A stretch of DNA of 64,000 nt from Nitrosarchaeum sp. (lineage in GTDB: Archaea > Thermoproteota > Nitrososphaeria > Nitrososphaerales > Nitrosopumilaceae). Both the position numbers and the translations under genes were made by a program. How positions within the stretch are numbered: the stretch's first letter is position 1; each line of letters begins with the position of its first letter. The stretch covers positions 1-64,000 of the forward strand of contig JAIOPB010000034.1 in assembly GCA_021414105.1 (NCBI GenBank), in the 5' to 3' direction. Positions 18,698 through 27,858 of this stretch are shown here, in pieces. The notes under the pieces were generated by a model. That model was not told the DNA's origin. It saw only the letters and a program-made list of their open reading frames with translations, and did not search any database.

Positions 18698-19294
18698 TCA
18701 ATTACCTACCCCGAATTTGGTGGCAATTTCTTTCCTTATTAAAGGCTTCAGACGTTGAATTCTTGCATCTAGAGTATTATCAAATTTCATTGCACCGTCT
18801 TTGGATTTTACTACAACACCACCTAGACAATTAATGGTTTGAGAAGATAATTCGGCACCAGGATATTTAGATAATAAAGATTGTACCAGATCTTTATCTT
18901 TGGAATTAGTACTAACTATTACTTTAGTTGTAGATAAAATTTTAGTGGATTCATCCAATAGAGTTTTCATTAAATTAGAATAATCAGCACTGCGATTTGT
19001 ATTTGCAATTTGTTCTAGTGCTTTTGTAAAAACTTTGTCGATTGCTATTTCTAATGTTAAAAGCTGTTTATTTCTTACCTCAAGGTCGGAGCTTCCAATG
19101 ATCTGTTTTTCGATCTTATCTGCTTCTTTTTTACCATCTGAAATAATTTTATCAAATTCTTGTTCAAGTTTAGGAATTGAATCATCTAGTGTTTGTTTAG
19201 CGTCTGAAAATGAATTTTCGAGGTTTACAAGGATTTCTTTTTCTGTTTTTTCTAGAATTTTATCAATAGATTTGGCTAATAAAGAGTCAGTCAA
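18698..19294 (-). CDS. atpE: A-type ATP synthase subunit E
   Basis: A 198-residue peripheral-stalk subunit with a long charged N-terminal helix (to about residue 85) and a globular C-terminal domain that contacts the top of the head. The C-terminal motif [22 protein letters not shown] is diagnostic of the family. The start is TTG at 19294. It is the first gene of the minus-strand operon and is divergent from atpI across 145 bp. The partner stalk subunit (H/G) is not recognisable in the window. Confidence 0.92.
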   Translation of the reverse strand: MTDSLLAKSIDKILEKTEKEILVNLENSFSDAKQTLDDSIPKLEQEFDKIISDGKKEADKIEKQIIGSSDLEVRNKQLLTLEIAIDKVFTKALEQIANTNRSADYSNLMKTLLDESTKILSTTKVIVSTNSKDKDLVQSLLSKYPGAELSSQTINCLGGVVVKSKDGAMKFDNTLDARIQRLKPLIRKEIATKFGVGN

Positions 19295-19439
19295 TATGAG
19301 GCGTAAATTAATTATAGATTTTAATGTTGTGAAGTTAATGAAATATTTTTTAGTCTTATTTAATATTAGAAATAATTTGTGAATATCTATTGAAATTATT
19401 GATTTGAACGTAGAAAGATATTAAAACGTAGTAATAGTC

Positions 19440-21548
19440 TTGGAAAACGTGACTGTTGCAGAACTTCTAATTGGAAGTGTTATACTTCCAAGAATTGAAT
19501 CACCAAAAGCGATATCACGTCTTGCAGAATTTGAGTGGTTTCATAAATTGGATATGCAAAATGAGACTTTAACTCCTGAAGTTGATGATCTTCTTCTTAG
19601 AGCACAAAAGGTACATCAATTCATTGAAGAAATAATCAAAGGATTGGGAATTCCTCTGCGGGTTGGAATAATGGAGATCCTTTTCAAAGGTACCGTGTTT
19701 AAAAAGAAAAAATATGAGATTGATGAAATTGAGAATATGATTACTGATCTGGAGAAAACTCCAGATATAATTAATAAAGCAGCAACAATGTTGGAAGAAA
19801 ATGCAAATATCAATCGCTCCTTAGAAGAATACAGGACACTAAAGGATGCATTAAAAGTTGCAAACAAGTTGAATGTAGATCTAAGCAATTTTGGTCTAAT
19901 GAATCATTTTTACACCAACCTATTTGTGATTAATTCTTCTGATTATGGTGAAATTGAACGAACGTTGGAGAATATACCAATTTTTAAGTATGATTTAGAA
20001 TCGAAAGAAAAATTAGCTATCATAATAATATCGGATTCAGATGATTCAGTTAAAATTCTCAAAATAATGCGATCTTTCAATTCCAATCCTTTTAGTATTC
20101 CTAAAGGATTTCCACAGATTCCAAGTGAAGCATATTCTTTAGCAGAATCAAAAATAAAAGAGCTTTCAGATAAACAGAAATCAATTTCAAAAGAAATTTC
20201 TGCCATTACACACAAAGTTCGCGGTGAAATTCTAGCAATACACGAAAATGCTTTTGTAGTAAAAGAGGTTCTTGAAACATTACGTAAGCCAGGTGGTACT
20301 AAAAATTTTGCAGTTATACAAGGATTTATTCCAAAAAAAATGGAAAAAAAATTCAAACAAATAACTAACCAATGGACATCAATAACTGAAGAAGTAAAAG
20401 TTCAAGAAATTTCTACAGAACCCCCTACTCATTTAGACAATCCCAGATGGGTTAAAACATTTGAAGTAATTACTGACAGTCAAGGAATTCCTAAACGGGG
20501 GGAATTTGATCCAACATGGATGATTGCACTTATGTGGCCTATCTTTTATGGATTAATGTTTGCAGATTTAGGTCATGGATCATTATTAATGGGATTAGGT
20601 CTCTTATTCAAGTTCAAGGGACAAGGAAATCTTTCAAGATGGGGAATGTTGCTGGCCATATCTGGTGGTGCAGGTGCGATTGCAGGAATTTTTCAGGGCG
20701 AAGCATTTGGTTTTCATCTAGAACACTTTGTAGTGTTTGAATCCTTGTTGCAGGAAGGAGGTCCACTTCATTCAATTGATTGGTTGATAGGTGCAATCAG
20801 TGTAGCAGAACTAACATTTGATCAAGTAATCATGATTCTTAAAGTATCAATTTTCTTAGGAGTTGTTCATTTAGGATGGGCTTTCATTCTACGTATCCAT
20901 AATTATTGGAGAACTGGTGACAAAGATACAATGATTTTTGAAGCTATTCCCAATTTATTCATGTGGTTAGGGGTATTTGCAGTAATGATGGGAGCAATAG
21001 GTTCTGGATATGATGTTATGAACATGTATTCTAAAATTCATACAGAGGCGGTTCCATGGATTACTGTAATTGTTGGAGACTGGGTAGTTGTTTGGTTGGT
21101 TGTCAGAGTTGCAGTGATTGTCGTAATTGCATCTATGGTAATGATGATAATTGGTGGACTAAAACATAACAAAAAACATCCAGATGCTGGAGGAGATATG
21201 GTAAGTGTGATAATGGAAGTTTTCCTTGGAAAATCAATTGAATGTTTGGCACATACTATCAGTTATGCTCGAATAGGAATTATGCTACTAGTCCATGCAG
21301 CATTATTACTTACGGTTAACAAAGCCTATGAATCTATGGGTGGACTTGATTCTCCAACTGCACTTGTACTTATTGTCGGTGGACAAATAGGAATTATGAT
21401 GATCGAAGGTTTGATTGTTTACATTCAGTCTCTTAGACTTCACCTTTATGAATTCTTTACAAAATGGTATTATGGAGGTTCACAGCCATTCAAACAACTA
21501 GTTCCAGAGATGGTCTATAATTCATTTTCGTGGAAGAATAAAAAATAA
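19440..21548 (+). CDS. atpI: A-type ATP synthase subunit I (a)
   Basis: A 702-residue membrane stator. Residues 1-340 are the cytoplasmic domain; residues 360-690 hold about eight transmembrane helices that form the ion half-channels. The essential arginine is in SYARIGIM near residue 616. The family block FGLMFADLGHGSLLMG-like FYGLMFADLGHGS is present near residue 380. Start is TTG at 19440; GTG 19449 is a close alternative. It is divergent from atpE, so stator and head genes are transcribed from one control region of 145 bp. Confidence 0.95.
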   Translation: MENVTVAELLIGSVILPRIESPKAISRLAEFEWFHKLDMQNETLTPEVDDLLLRAQKVHQFIEEIIKGLGIPLRVGIMEILFKGTVFKKKKYEIDEIENMITDLEKTPDIINKAATMLEENANINRSLEEYRTLKDALKVANKLNVDLSNFGLMNHFYTNLFVINSSDYGEIERTLENIPIFKYDLESKEKLAIIIISDSDDSVKILKIMRSFNSNPFSIPKGFPQIPSEAYSLAESKIKELSDKQKSISKEISAITHKVRGEILAIHENAFVVKEVLETLRKPGGTKNFAVIQGFIPKKMEKKFKQITNQWTSITEEVKVQEISTEPPTHLDNPRWVKTFEVITDSQGIPKRGEFDPTWMIALMWPIFYGLMFADLGHGSLLMGLGLLFKFKGQGNLSRWGMLLAISGGAGAIAGIFQGEAFGFHLEHFVVFESLLQEGGPLHSIDWLIGAISVAELTFDQVIMILKVSIFLGVVHLGWAFILRIHNYWRTGDKDTMIFEAIPNLFMWLGVFAVMMGAIGSGYDVMNMYSKIHTEAVPWITVIVGDWVVVWLVVRVAVIVVIASMVMMIIGGLKHNKKHPDAGGDMVSVIMEVFLGKSIECLAHTISYARIGIMLLVHAALLLTVNKAYESMGGLDSPTALVLIVGGQIGIMMIEGLIVYIQSLRLHLYEFFTKWYYGGSQPFKQLVPEMVYNSFSWKNKK

Positions 21549-21586
21549 CAAAATTTCTACAAGTTAACAAATAATACCAAGTGTAA

Positions 21587-21685
21587 ATGACACTGAACAT
21601 GTCAAAAGAATTTGTGATAACACTAGTTCCAGCACTTATTATGCTTGGATTTGCTATTTTTGCAATAATAAAAATCAGTTCTTAG
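21587..21685 (+). CDS. Possible 32-residue single-helix membrane peptide
   Basis: A short ORF from ATG 21587 (or ATG 21599, 28 residues) to TAG 21685. The sequence is MSKEFVITLVPALIMLGFA followed by more hydrophobic residues and ending KISS, i.e. one transmembrane helix. It follows atpI by 38 bp on the same strand and could be co-transcribed. The support is only its composition and position, and similar tiny membrane ORFs occur at 26995 and 35915. Confidence 0.4.
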   Translation: MTLNMSKEFVITLVPALIMLGFAIFAIIKISS

Positions 21686-21738
21686 TTTTTGCTAGTTTTA
21701 TGCAACCAAAAAATTCAACCATAATTTGGAATACAAAA

Positions 21739-22524
21739 TTAATTATTTTCTATTGGCAGATCTAATTTATTTCCCCACTCTCCCCATGAACCTAGATATA
21801 CACGCACGTTTTCAAAACCAAGTTTTTTTAATATAAGAAAGGTGTTAGCAGCACGATATGCTCCTTGACAATAAGTTACAATTTCAGAGTTTTTTGGGAT
21901 ATCATATAATTTTGATAATTCCTCATCATTTTTGAAAGTCCCATCTTCATTGAGATTAAGATTCCAATCTATGTTTGTAGCATGTGGAATATGACCTGCT
22001 TGAGCTGCTCGGTTTACATTTCCATTGAATTCGCCTTGTGATCTTGCATCAAGTATTTTGAGATGATCAAGATTATCTTTTAGATATTCAAATCCAGAAA
22101 TTATTTCTGGATTAATTTTTCCAGAAAACTTAGCAGGTTTGAACCCATTTGATTTTGTTTCTAGTGGAAGATTTTCTTGTTTCCATTTTTTCATTCCTCC
22201 ATCTAATATAGATACATCTGGATGTGAAAAATACATCAACATCCAAACACCTCTTGCAGCTAGCATGCCAGAGATCCCATCATAAAATACAACTTTTTTT
22301 TCTGGCGTAATTCCAACAAATGAAAAAAGCATTTCAGTTTGTCTGTTAAAATTTTCAATTCCTTCCTTAGTTGTATCAATCCAATGAAATGCAAACAGAT
22401 CTAAATTTACAGCCCCAGGAATATGACTTTCTGAGTATTCCTTGAAAGAACGTGTATCAATTATTACAATATTAGAGTCATATAGGATTGAATTGAGATT
22501 TGTTGTAGAAATGATCATAATCAA
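21739..22524 (-). CDS. Rhodanese-type sulfurtransferase (two domains)
   Basis: A 261-residue protein of the thiosulfate / 3-mercaptopyruvate sulfurtransferase family. The N-terminal rhodanese domain (1-125) has an Asp where the catalytic Cys would be (VVFYDGISG), as is usual for the inactive first domain. The C-terminal domain (150-261) has the active-site loop TYCQGAYRA with the catalytic Cys near residue 220. It would transfer sulfane sulfur to cyanide or another acceptor thiol. The loop residues do not clearly settle thiosulfate versus mercaptopyruvate as donor. Transcribed alone, convergent to the small ORF at 21587. Confidence 0.9.
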   Translation of the reverse strand: MIMIISTTNLNSILYDSNIVIIDTRSFKEYSESHIPGAVNLDLFAFHWIDTTKEGIENFNRQTEMLFSFVGITPEKKVVFYDGISGMLAARGVWMLMYFSHPDVSILDGGMKKWKQENLPLETKSNGFKPAKFSGKINPEIISGFEYLKDNLDHLKILDARSQGEFNGNVNRAAQAGHIPHATNIDWNLNLNEDGTFKNDEELSKLYDIPKNSEIVTYCQGAYRAANTFLILKKLGFENVRVYLGSWGEWGNKLDLPIENN

Positions 22525-22558
22525 ATAAAAGATAACAAATGTAAATCTATTTGGTTTG

Positions 22559-22588
22559 AATAATAAAAAGAAAAGAAAAGGATTTTTC
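22559..22588 (-). terminator. T-rich terminator of amt
   Basis: Reading on the minus strand just past the amt stop, the sequence has repeated T runs (CCTTTTCTTTTCTTTTTATT) with no clear hairpin. This fits U-tract-dependent archaeal termination. Confidence 0.45.
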
Positions 22589-22589
22589 C

Positions 22590-24134
22590 TTATTCGTTAA
22601 CGTATGCTCTTTCTCCGTGCTGTGCCAAATCAAGACCAATCTCCTCTTCTTTAGGAGTGACTCTGATTCCGCCAGGCCAAACGGCATCCATTATTTTGAG
22701 GATTACAATTGTAACACCAAATGCATAGCCTATTGATATAGCTGCAGCAATGATGTTGATTGCTTGCTGTTCCATTCCTTCTGCAGTACCAGTCCATGCA
22801 CCAATACCGTCACCGGTATCCCAAATGTGTGGACTAGCTAATGTACCAGTCAAAACTGCACCTGTAAGACCACCCATTCCGTGTACTCCCCATACATCTA
22901 ATGCGTCGTCCCATTTGCGTGCGTTCTTGAATGATACACATGCATAACAAACTGTTCCAGCTGCAATGCCAATTATAATCGAAGCCATTGGACCAACCCA
23001 ACCTGAAGCTGGAGTGATTGCTACCAATCCTGCTACTGCACCTGATGCAGCTCCTACAACACTTGGCTTTCCTGTATGTGCCCATGACATCAAGACCCAA
23101 GTGAGAGCAGCCATACCTGTTGCTGTATTTGTAACAGTCCATGCGCTTACGGCAATGCCATCTACACCTACTTCACTTCCTGCGTTAAAACCAAACCATC
23201 CAAACCAGAGCAATGATGCTCCTAGTATTACCATTGGAATGTTGTGTGGTTCCATTGGCACCTTACCAAATCCAAGTCTTCTACCAAGGACTAAGGCACC
23301 TGCTAATGCAGAAAATCCAGAAGTAATGTGTACTACAGTACCACCAGCAAAGTCTAATCCGTATGACGGAGATAGGTCAGGATTAAGATCTATTGCGCCT
23401 CCTCCAATGTAACCGCCGCCCCAAACCCAGTGTGCAACTGGATCGTAAACGAAGGTAGCCCATAGGAGTATGAAGATTATCAATGCGCTGAACTTAATTC
23501 TGTCAATTAATCCACCAATGATTAGAGCTGGTGTAATAATTGCGAATGTTGCCTGGAACATGGCAAATAATTGATGTGAAACTCCTCCTGTCCAATTGTC
23601 GCTACATACTTCACCTGGTGCCGCTGTAAATCTTGTATCAGAACAAGTAGTTGGTGCCCCTAGTGGAGCGTGAGGTGAAACCTCATTAAATCCAACATAT
23701 TCAAGCGAACCCATGTACATGTTTGCATCACTATCAATTGGACCAAATGCTAGAGAGTATCCCCATAGAACCCATTGTACTGATATTAAGCCCATAACAA
23801 TTATGGTCATACCAAGTACGTTGACGACGTTCTTTGATCTGGCTAAACCGCCATAAAAGAACCCGACTCCGGGTGTCATGATGAGTACCAGTGATGTAGC
23901 TGTTAGCATCCATGCTGAAGCACCTGTATCAATTTTACAAGCCAACATGTTGCCTTCACCATCATCGTACCAACATTCGTTAGGATTGCCAGTGTAAATT
24001 CCACTAGTTCCTGCAACGTATCCGTCCATACCATCATTAACACTTTGTGCAAATGTCTGTGACATTGCACTTGTTGCTGTAATGGCTACTGTGATCACAA
24101 GTAATAGAGCATACTTGCGATTCCTAGAATTCAT
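22590..24134 (-). CDS. amt: Ammonium transporter Amt
   Basis: A 514-residue membrane channel that brings ammonium into the cell, central to an ammonia oxidiser's nitrogen supply. A signal-like N-terminus (1-31, ending TFAQ) is followed by about eleven helices. The pore histidines are in GGTVVHITSG and DVWGVHGMGG. An extracellular loop near residues 165-185 contains two Cys (TTCSDTRF, GEVCSDNW) that may form a disulfide, and a CWYDDGEGNMLACK loop precedes helix 1. No GlnB gene is adjacent. A minus-strand TATA box lies about 26 bp before the ATG. Confidence 0.96.
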   Translation of the reverse strand: MNSRNRKYALLLVITVAITATSAMSQTFAQSVNDGMDGYVAGTSGIYTGNPNECWYDDGEGNMLACKIDTGASAWMLTATSLVLIMTPGVGFFYGGLARSKNVVNVLGMTIIVMGLISVQWVLWGYSLAFGPIDSDANMYMGSLEYVGFNEVSPHAPLGAPTTCSDTRFTAAPGEVCSDNWTGGVSHQLFAMFQATFAIITPALIIGGLIDRIKFSALIIFILLWATFVYDPVAHWVWGGGYIGGGAIDLNPDLSPSYGLDFAGGTVVHITSGFSALAGALVLGRRLGFGKVPMEPHNIPMVILGASLLWFGWFGFNAGSEVGVDGIAVSAWTVTNTATGMAALTWVLMSWAHTGKPSVVGAASGAVAGLVAITPASGWVGPMASIIIGIAAGTVCYACVSFKNARKWDDALDVWGVHGMGGLTGAVLTGTLASPHIWDTGDGIGAWTGTAEGMEQQAINIIAAAISIGYAFGVTIVILKIMDAVWPGGIRVTPKEEEIGLDLAQHGERAYVNE

Positions 24135-24155
24135 TAAATTTATCGAAATTGAAAA

Positions 24156-24163
24156 TTATTTAA
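24156..24163 (-). promoter_or_regulatory. TATA box of amt
   Basis: Minus-strand TTAAATAA, preceded by a C-rich CC that could act as BRE, is centred 25-26 bp upstream of ATG 24134. The spacing implies a leaderless amt transcript. Confidence 0.55.
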
Positions 24164-24268
24164 GGGTTGAAGACGCAAAAACTGGAAAAAAGATAAATTA
24201 TTATATTTTAGGTTATTCTGATATTATCATAGAAAATGAAAATAATGTCATGTGGAGTTTAAATAAAG

Positions 24269-24928
24269 ATGGGATCAGATACAAAGCTCTCCATTTTTGA
24301 TACATTTAAGATAAAAGGAGAACTTACAGGAGAAGCTAATAGACAACGAGCAATTATCACAATATTGGCTAGTAATGCTAATCCAGCAGAAAGAACAAGA
24401 ACAGGAATTTCTCAAAGTATTGCAAAGAGACACGGCATTGCCTGGAAAAATATCTATTCCGGAATTTTTCGAGATCTAGATGAAATTTTGATTCCTTTGG
24501 AAATTGCTGAAGAAGCTGGAAGATTACCTCTTAAACGTGGTCCAAAAGCGCTTCAAGAAAAGGGAATTCCATATTATCATCTAACAAAAAAAGGAATACT
24601 GGTTGCATTATCGATAAGTGAGGTCAAAGATAGAGGAAAGTTACTAGAAAAGATTTTTTCACAATCAGATTCAAAGGAAAAAGAGTATGAAAGAATCATT
24701 AAAAGTCTATCAGATGCTAGTCCAAATTTTACATATTCAATTTTTCAAAAATATGTCAAGGCATTTTGTGATAATAAGATCAAAGATTTACTTCCATTTG
24801 ATCTCTCAAAACTTAAGGATATTTCTGACGAGTCTTTAATAATTCAAAAGGAAATTTTGGAGGCTTTTTTGAAACTATCAAAGCAAGATAAAGAAGAAGC
24901 AATTAGATTTCTCAATGAAATTACTTAA
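24269..24928 (+). CDS. Winged-helix DNA-binding protein (predicted)
   Basis: A 219-residue protein. Residues 20-100 look like a helix-turn-helix with a wing: an AIITILASNANPAERTRTG helix pair, a recognition-like helix (IAKRHGIAWKNIYSGIFRDL) and a YHLTKKGILVA segment that resembles the wing strand of PadR/MarR-like proteins. The C-terminal half is helical and charged. It is likely a transcription regulator. It starts 134 bp from amt in the opposite direction and ends 64 bp before atpC, so either could be a target, but no operator is seen. Confidence 0.65.
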   Translation: MGSDTKLSIFDTFKIKGELTGEANRQRAIITILASNANPAERTRTGISQSIAKRHGIAWKNIYSGIFRDLDEILIPLEIAEEAGRLPLKRGPKALQEKGIPYYHLTKKGILVALSISEVKDRGKLLEKIFSQSDSKEKEYERIIKSLSDASPNFTYSIFQKYVKAFCDNKIKDLLPFDLSKLKDISDESLIIQKEILEAFLKLSKQDKEEAIRFLNEIT

Positions 24929-24992
24929 AATATCATGTTTTTAGAAGAGAACGCCAAACATTAAAATCGGTTATCTGCTGAGATTTATCTAA

Positions 24993-26030
24993 ATGGGTGG
25001 ATCAAAAAACGTCTATGCCTCTGTAAAATCATACAGTAAACGAGGTAAATTATTAAAAAGATCTGATTTCCAAACACTAGCAGAATCAAGAGATCTTGAT
25101 GAATTATTGACTAGGATCAAAAATACAATTTATGGTGATTCTATAGTAGAGGTACAAAAACCATATACCTCACAAGGTATTGAATCGGCTCTAAGAAGTC
25201 ATCTGGCAGATACACATTATTCCATTGCAAAATCAGTAGGCAATTCTGGTGTTTTAGACGCATATTATATGAGATTCATTGTTTCTAATTTGAAAACAAT
25301 TCTGAAAGGAAAAGTGTTAGGAAAGTCCCAAGAAGAAATTGAAACTCACATAAATCTTCATGCTGAGGAATTAATCAAACAAAGAGATATTGTAATCAAG
25401 GCATTAGTTGCAAAAGATCTTGAAGAAGCAGTTGCAAGCTTGAGTTCAGTAGAGTTTAGCGAAGAGATCGTAAAGGCTGTAGCATTATACAATGATAAAA
25501 AAAATCTACAAATTTTTGATACATATTTTGATAAAATTTTATATCAACATTTAGCTAGTTCAATGAAAAGTTATGCAGATAATGATGCGACCAAAGTGGT
25601 TGGAATGGATGTTGATTTTTACAATATTCTAAGTGTAATTAGAGGAAAATTCTGGGGATTGCAGGAAGACCAAATTCAAGACTTGATTGTTGCTCAAACT
25701 CCAACTGCCAAAGATCTACTTGGAAAAATGATAGCAGCCCCAACAATAAGAGATGCATTCAATGAATTGTCCAATACAAAATACAAAAATTTGATCCCTC
25801 AGACTGAAAATGAATTAGATGCAATTGCTGAATTTGAAAGAGCCTTTGAAATGGAAATTTACCAAACAGCATTAAGATCTTTTACGAAAATGTTTAGCTT
25901 TGCAACAATTGTAGGAATTACTAAATTAACTTCATTTGAAGTCAGAAATTTGGCAGCCATTGCATTTGCAGTTGAGCAAAAAATACCAACGGAAATCACC
26001 ATGTCAAAGTTAATTCTGGAAGAAGAATAA
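24993..26030 (+). CDS. atpC: A-type ATP synthase subunit C
   Basis: A 345-residue subunit that sits between the central stalk and the membrane ring. Family blocks include YASVKSYSKRGKLLKRSDF at the N-terminus, YYMRFIVSNLKTILKG (about residue 90), VVGMDVDFYNILSVIRGK (about residue 200) and KLTSFEVRNLAAIAFAVEQK at the C-terminus. It lies 3.4 kb beyond atpI and away from the other subunits, with amt and a regulator between. It is followed after 9 bp by a small membrane protein on the same strand. Confidence 0.93.
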   Translation: MGGSKNVYASVKSYSKRGKLLKRSDFQTLAESRDLDELLTRIKNTIYGDSIVEVQKPYTSQGIESALRSHLADTHYSIAKSVGNSGVLDAYYMRFIVSNLKTILKGKVLGKSQEEIETHINLHAEELIKQRDIVIKALVAKDLEEAVASLSSVEFSEEIVKAVALYNDKKNLQIFDTYFDKILYQHLASSMKSYADNDATKVVGMDVDFYNILSVIRGKFWGLQEDQIQDLIVAQTPTAKDLLGKMIAAPTIRDAFNELSNTKYKNLIPQTENELDAIAEFERAFEMEIYQTALRSFTKMFSFATIVGITKLTSFEVRNLAAIAFAVEQKIPTEITMSKLILEEE

Positions 26031-26039
26031 AATTCTAAA

Positions 26040-26276
26040 ATGATCAGATTTCCAAAGAAAAAAACTAGAATTTCTACAGAGATTGTGACTAAGACAATTT
26101 GGGTTAGTACATTTTTGGCTATGATTCTATCATTACCTCCGTTGGGATTATTTCTTGGAATCTATTTTCTAACAGGAAATCTCATAATAGGTGCAATTGT
26201 AGGTTTTGGAGTTCATATTGTCATATTAGTATTTTCAAGTAAAATTTCAAAATTTCTGACTAATATTATGAGTTAA
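26040..26276 (+). CDS. Small two-helix membrane protein
   Basis: A 78-residue protein with a basic N-terminus (IRFPKKKTR), then two transmembrane helices (about residues 22-45 and 48-68) and a short tail. It is 9 bp downstream of atpC and so probably co-transcribed. It has no acidic residue in the helices and is therefore not an ion-translocating ring subunit. A role in ATP synthase assembly is possible but rests on position alone. Confidence 0.65.
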   Translation: MIRFPKKKTRISTEIVTKTIWVSTFLAMILSLPPLGLFLGIYFLTGNLIIGAIVGFGVHIVILVFSSKISKFLTNIMS

Positions 26277-26307
26277 TCTATAAGGATGGATTGTTAAGTG
26301 ATTTATC

Positions 26308-26952
26308 ATGATGGGTGATAGAGATTTTCGAAGTATAGTAAAAAATGCAGTAGACTCTATTGGAAGGGAATTAGAAATTGAAATTGATGCAAAGGACATC
26401 AAAACTATTCATCTCAAAGAAGCGGTTCAATGTCTAAGACGCTCATATTATGATAGAGTAGATCCCAAAGAAGTTGAAAGGAGAGGTTTTAATGATCTTC
26501 TTGCTGGCATGCTTAGAAAATTACAATATGGTAGTAACCCAAAAGAATTTGCAATTGATGATATCAAATTAAAAGGACATGCAGATATGATTGCAGATGA
26601 TTCTATTGTTTTGTTTAGACCTGCCAATACTATTCTAGAAACACCTCTAGCAAATGATCTACTTTACCTTAATGCGTGCATGTGGATTTATGATAAAAAA
26701 GATGGAATAATTATTTACATTACTGGAAATAAGGAAGAAACTATGTTTTCACTAACACGGGATAAAAAAATGTTTGAAGAAGTTATTAGAAGAGTCAGAG
26801 TACTAAGTGATCTTCTTAAAGAACAAAAAACACCAATTTTAGAGCCATCTAATGATTGCACTGATTGTCAATACTATCAAAGATGCTTTATCACAAAGAA
26901 AAATGCCAAACAGGTGTCATTATCTGAAATGCTAGGCCTAAGCAAAGACTAG
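26308..26952 (+). CDS. Cas4-like PD-(D/E)XK protein with degenerate active site
   Basis: A 214-residue protein (ATG 26308 or 26311). It has the Cas4/RecB-type Fe-S cysteine arrangement: C42, then C184, C187 and C193 (CTDCQYYQRC). The first metal-binding Asp is plausible in KGHADMI (D93). The next strand, where active members have E-x-K, reads VLFRPAN and lacks both Glu and Lys. The protein may therefore bind DNA without cutting it, or use displaced residues. No CRISPR array or other cas gene is nearby. It follows the atpC pair on the same strand after 31 bp. Confidence 0.7.
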   Translation: MMGDRDFRSIVKNAVDSIGRELEIEIDAKDIKTIHLKEAVQCLRRSYYDRVDPKEVERRGFNDLLAGMLRKLQYGSNPKEFAIDDIKLKGHADMIADDSIVLFRPANTILETPLANDLLYLNACMWIYDKKDGIIIYITGNKEETMFSLTRDKKMFEEVIRRVRVLSDLLKEQKTPILEPSNDCTDCQYYQRCFITKKNAKQVSLSEMLGLSKD

Positions 26953-26994
26953 TAAGATAAATGAAAAATATTGTAAAGGAATAACTTCCTTTGA

Positions 26995-27105
26995 TTAATC
27001 TAGTGGTTCTGGATGTCCTTTACCACGAAGTGCAAAACACACAACTGCTAGTGCAATTGCTACTCCTATTGCTGAGCCATATGCGGCTATTCCTGCTTCT
27101 GCCAT
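26995..27105 (-). CDS. 36-residue single-helix membrane protein
   Basis: An ORF from ATG 27105 to TAA 26995 encoding a small protein with one glycine/alanine-rich transmembrane helix (AAYGSAIGVAIALAVVCFAL) and a basic then acidic tail (RGKGHPEPLD). A TATA box on the same strand at 27131-27136 is at leaderless spacing, supporting expression. Function unknown. It is isolated between convergent and co-directional genes. Confidence 0.6.
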   Translation of the reverse strand: MAEAGIAAYGSAIGVAIALAVVCFALRGKGHPEPLD

Positions 27106-27130
27106 TTGATAAAAACCCACTTCTTGGGCT

Positions 27131-27136
27131 TTTATA
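27131..27136 (-). promoter_or_regulatory. TATA box of the 36-residue membrane protein
   Basis: Minus-strand TATAAA, 26-31 bp upstream of ATG 27105. It is the closest to the archaeal consensus in this intergenic stretch and the main reason to accept the tiny gene. Confidence 0.6.
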
Positions 27137-27220
27137 ATTTTGTCAATATTTCTCCCCTAAAAACAAATTATCATAATTTTTAATATTTATGATACAATAA
27201 TCAAATTGTGGTGTTTTTAA

Positions 27221-27787
27221 CTATTTTACAAACTCAAAATGAAGTTCATTTTCTTGTCCACTAGTCATTGAGCTTTGATTAAAGAAAACGTCTCCACTAA
27301 CTCGCCATTTTGCAGTATTACTTTCAAGGGCAGACCACAATTCAGGGGTATTGCCGGTATTTTTCAATACTATTTTGTCTTTCAAAAGAATTGAGTTGTT
27401 ACCAAGAAGGGTATAGTAATCTGAACCAAACTCTACCATTCCTTCGGGTCTACTACCAATTTGACCACCTGAAATTTGTTTTTCGTTAGAATATCCAGTT
27501 TCAAATAGCTGGTAATCCATAACTTGTACAAGTATAGAACTTGGGTTAGGATTACTAAGTTTGAATGTTAACTCGATTCTAGCATCTCTTTTAGTAACTT
27601 CAATTATTGAAATATCAGCTAATTCAACAGATATTGGTTGGATTTGTTGTGGGACTTTTTCTGATGTTTCTTGATTGACGTCTTTTTCTGATGTATGACT
27701 TACAAAGGATGAATTAGATAAAAGAATCACACCTAAAGCTGCAGCTAATGCAATAATTGCTACAAGAACAAAGATCTTTGAATTCAC
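27221..27787 (-). CDS. Membrane-anchored LEA14/WHy-like domain protein
   Basis: A 188-residue protein with one N-terminal transmembrane anchor (residues 6-26) and a Thr/Gln/Pro-rich linker. A beta-sandwich domain follows: VELADISIIEV, then RIELTFKLSNPNPSSILVQV and a final strand pair. The NPNPSSI...V pattern fits the LEA14/WHy fold, which is linked to stress or desiccation in other organisms. A second protein with the same architecture is at 57895-58389. Activity is unknown. Confidence 0.65.
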   Translation of the reverse strand: MNSKIFVLVAIIALAAALGVILLSNSSFVSHTSEKDVNQETSEKVPQQIQPISVELADISIIEVTKRDARIELTFKLSNPNPSSILVQVMDYQLFETGYSNEKQISGGQIGSRPEGMVEFGSDYYTLLGNNSILLKDKIVLKNTGNTPELWSALESNTAKWRVSGDVFFNQSSMTSGQENELHFEFVK

Positions 27788-27858
27788 TAGATTGACTCAT
27801 TTTTTAGATATCTTAAATGTTGAGATAGTTCTTATAATATTAAAGAGTAAAAACAATC

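Noticed and set aside
24082-24300. A 72-codon plus-strand frame across the amt start and its promoter
   Set aside because: It overlaps the amt N-terminus and the next real gene, has no recognisable sequence, and the region is better explained as the amt control region.
26308-26952. A CRISPR-Cas adaptation locus suggested by the Cas4-like gene
   Set aside because: No array, cas1, cas2 or effector gene lies nearby, and the catalytic motif is missing.
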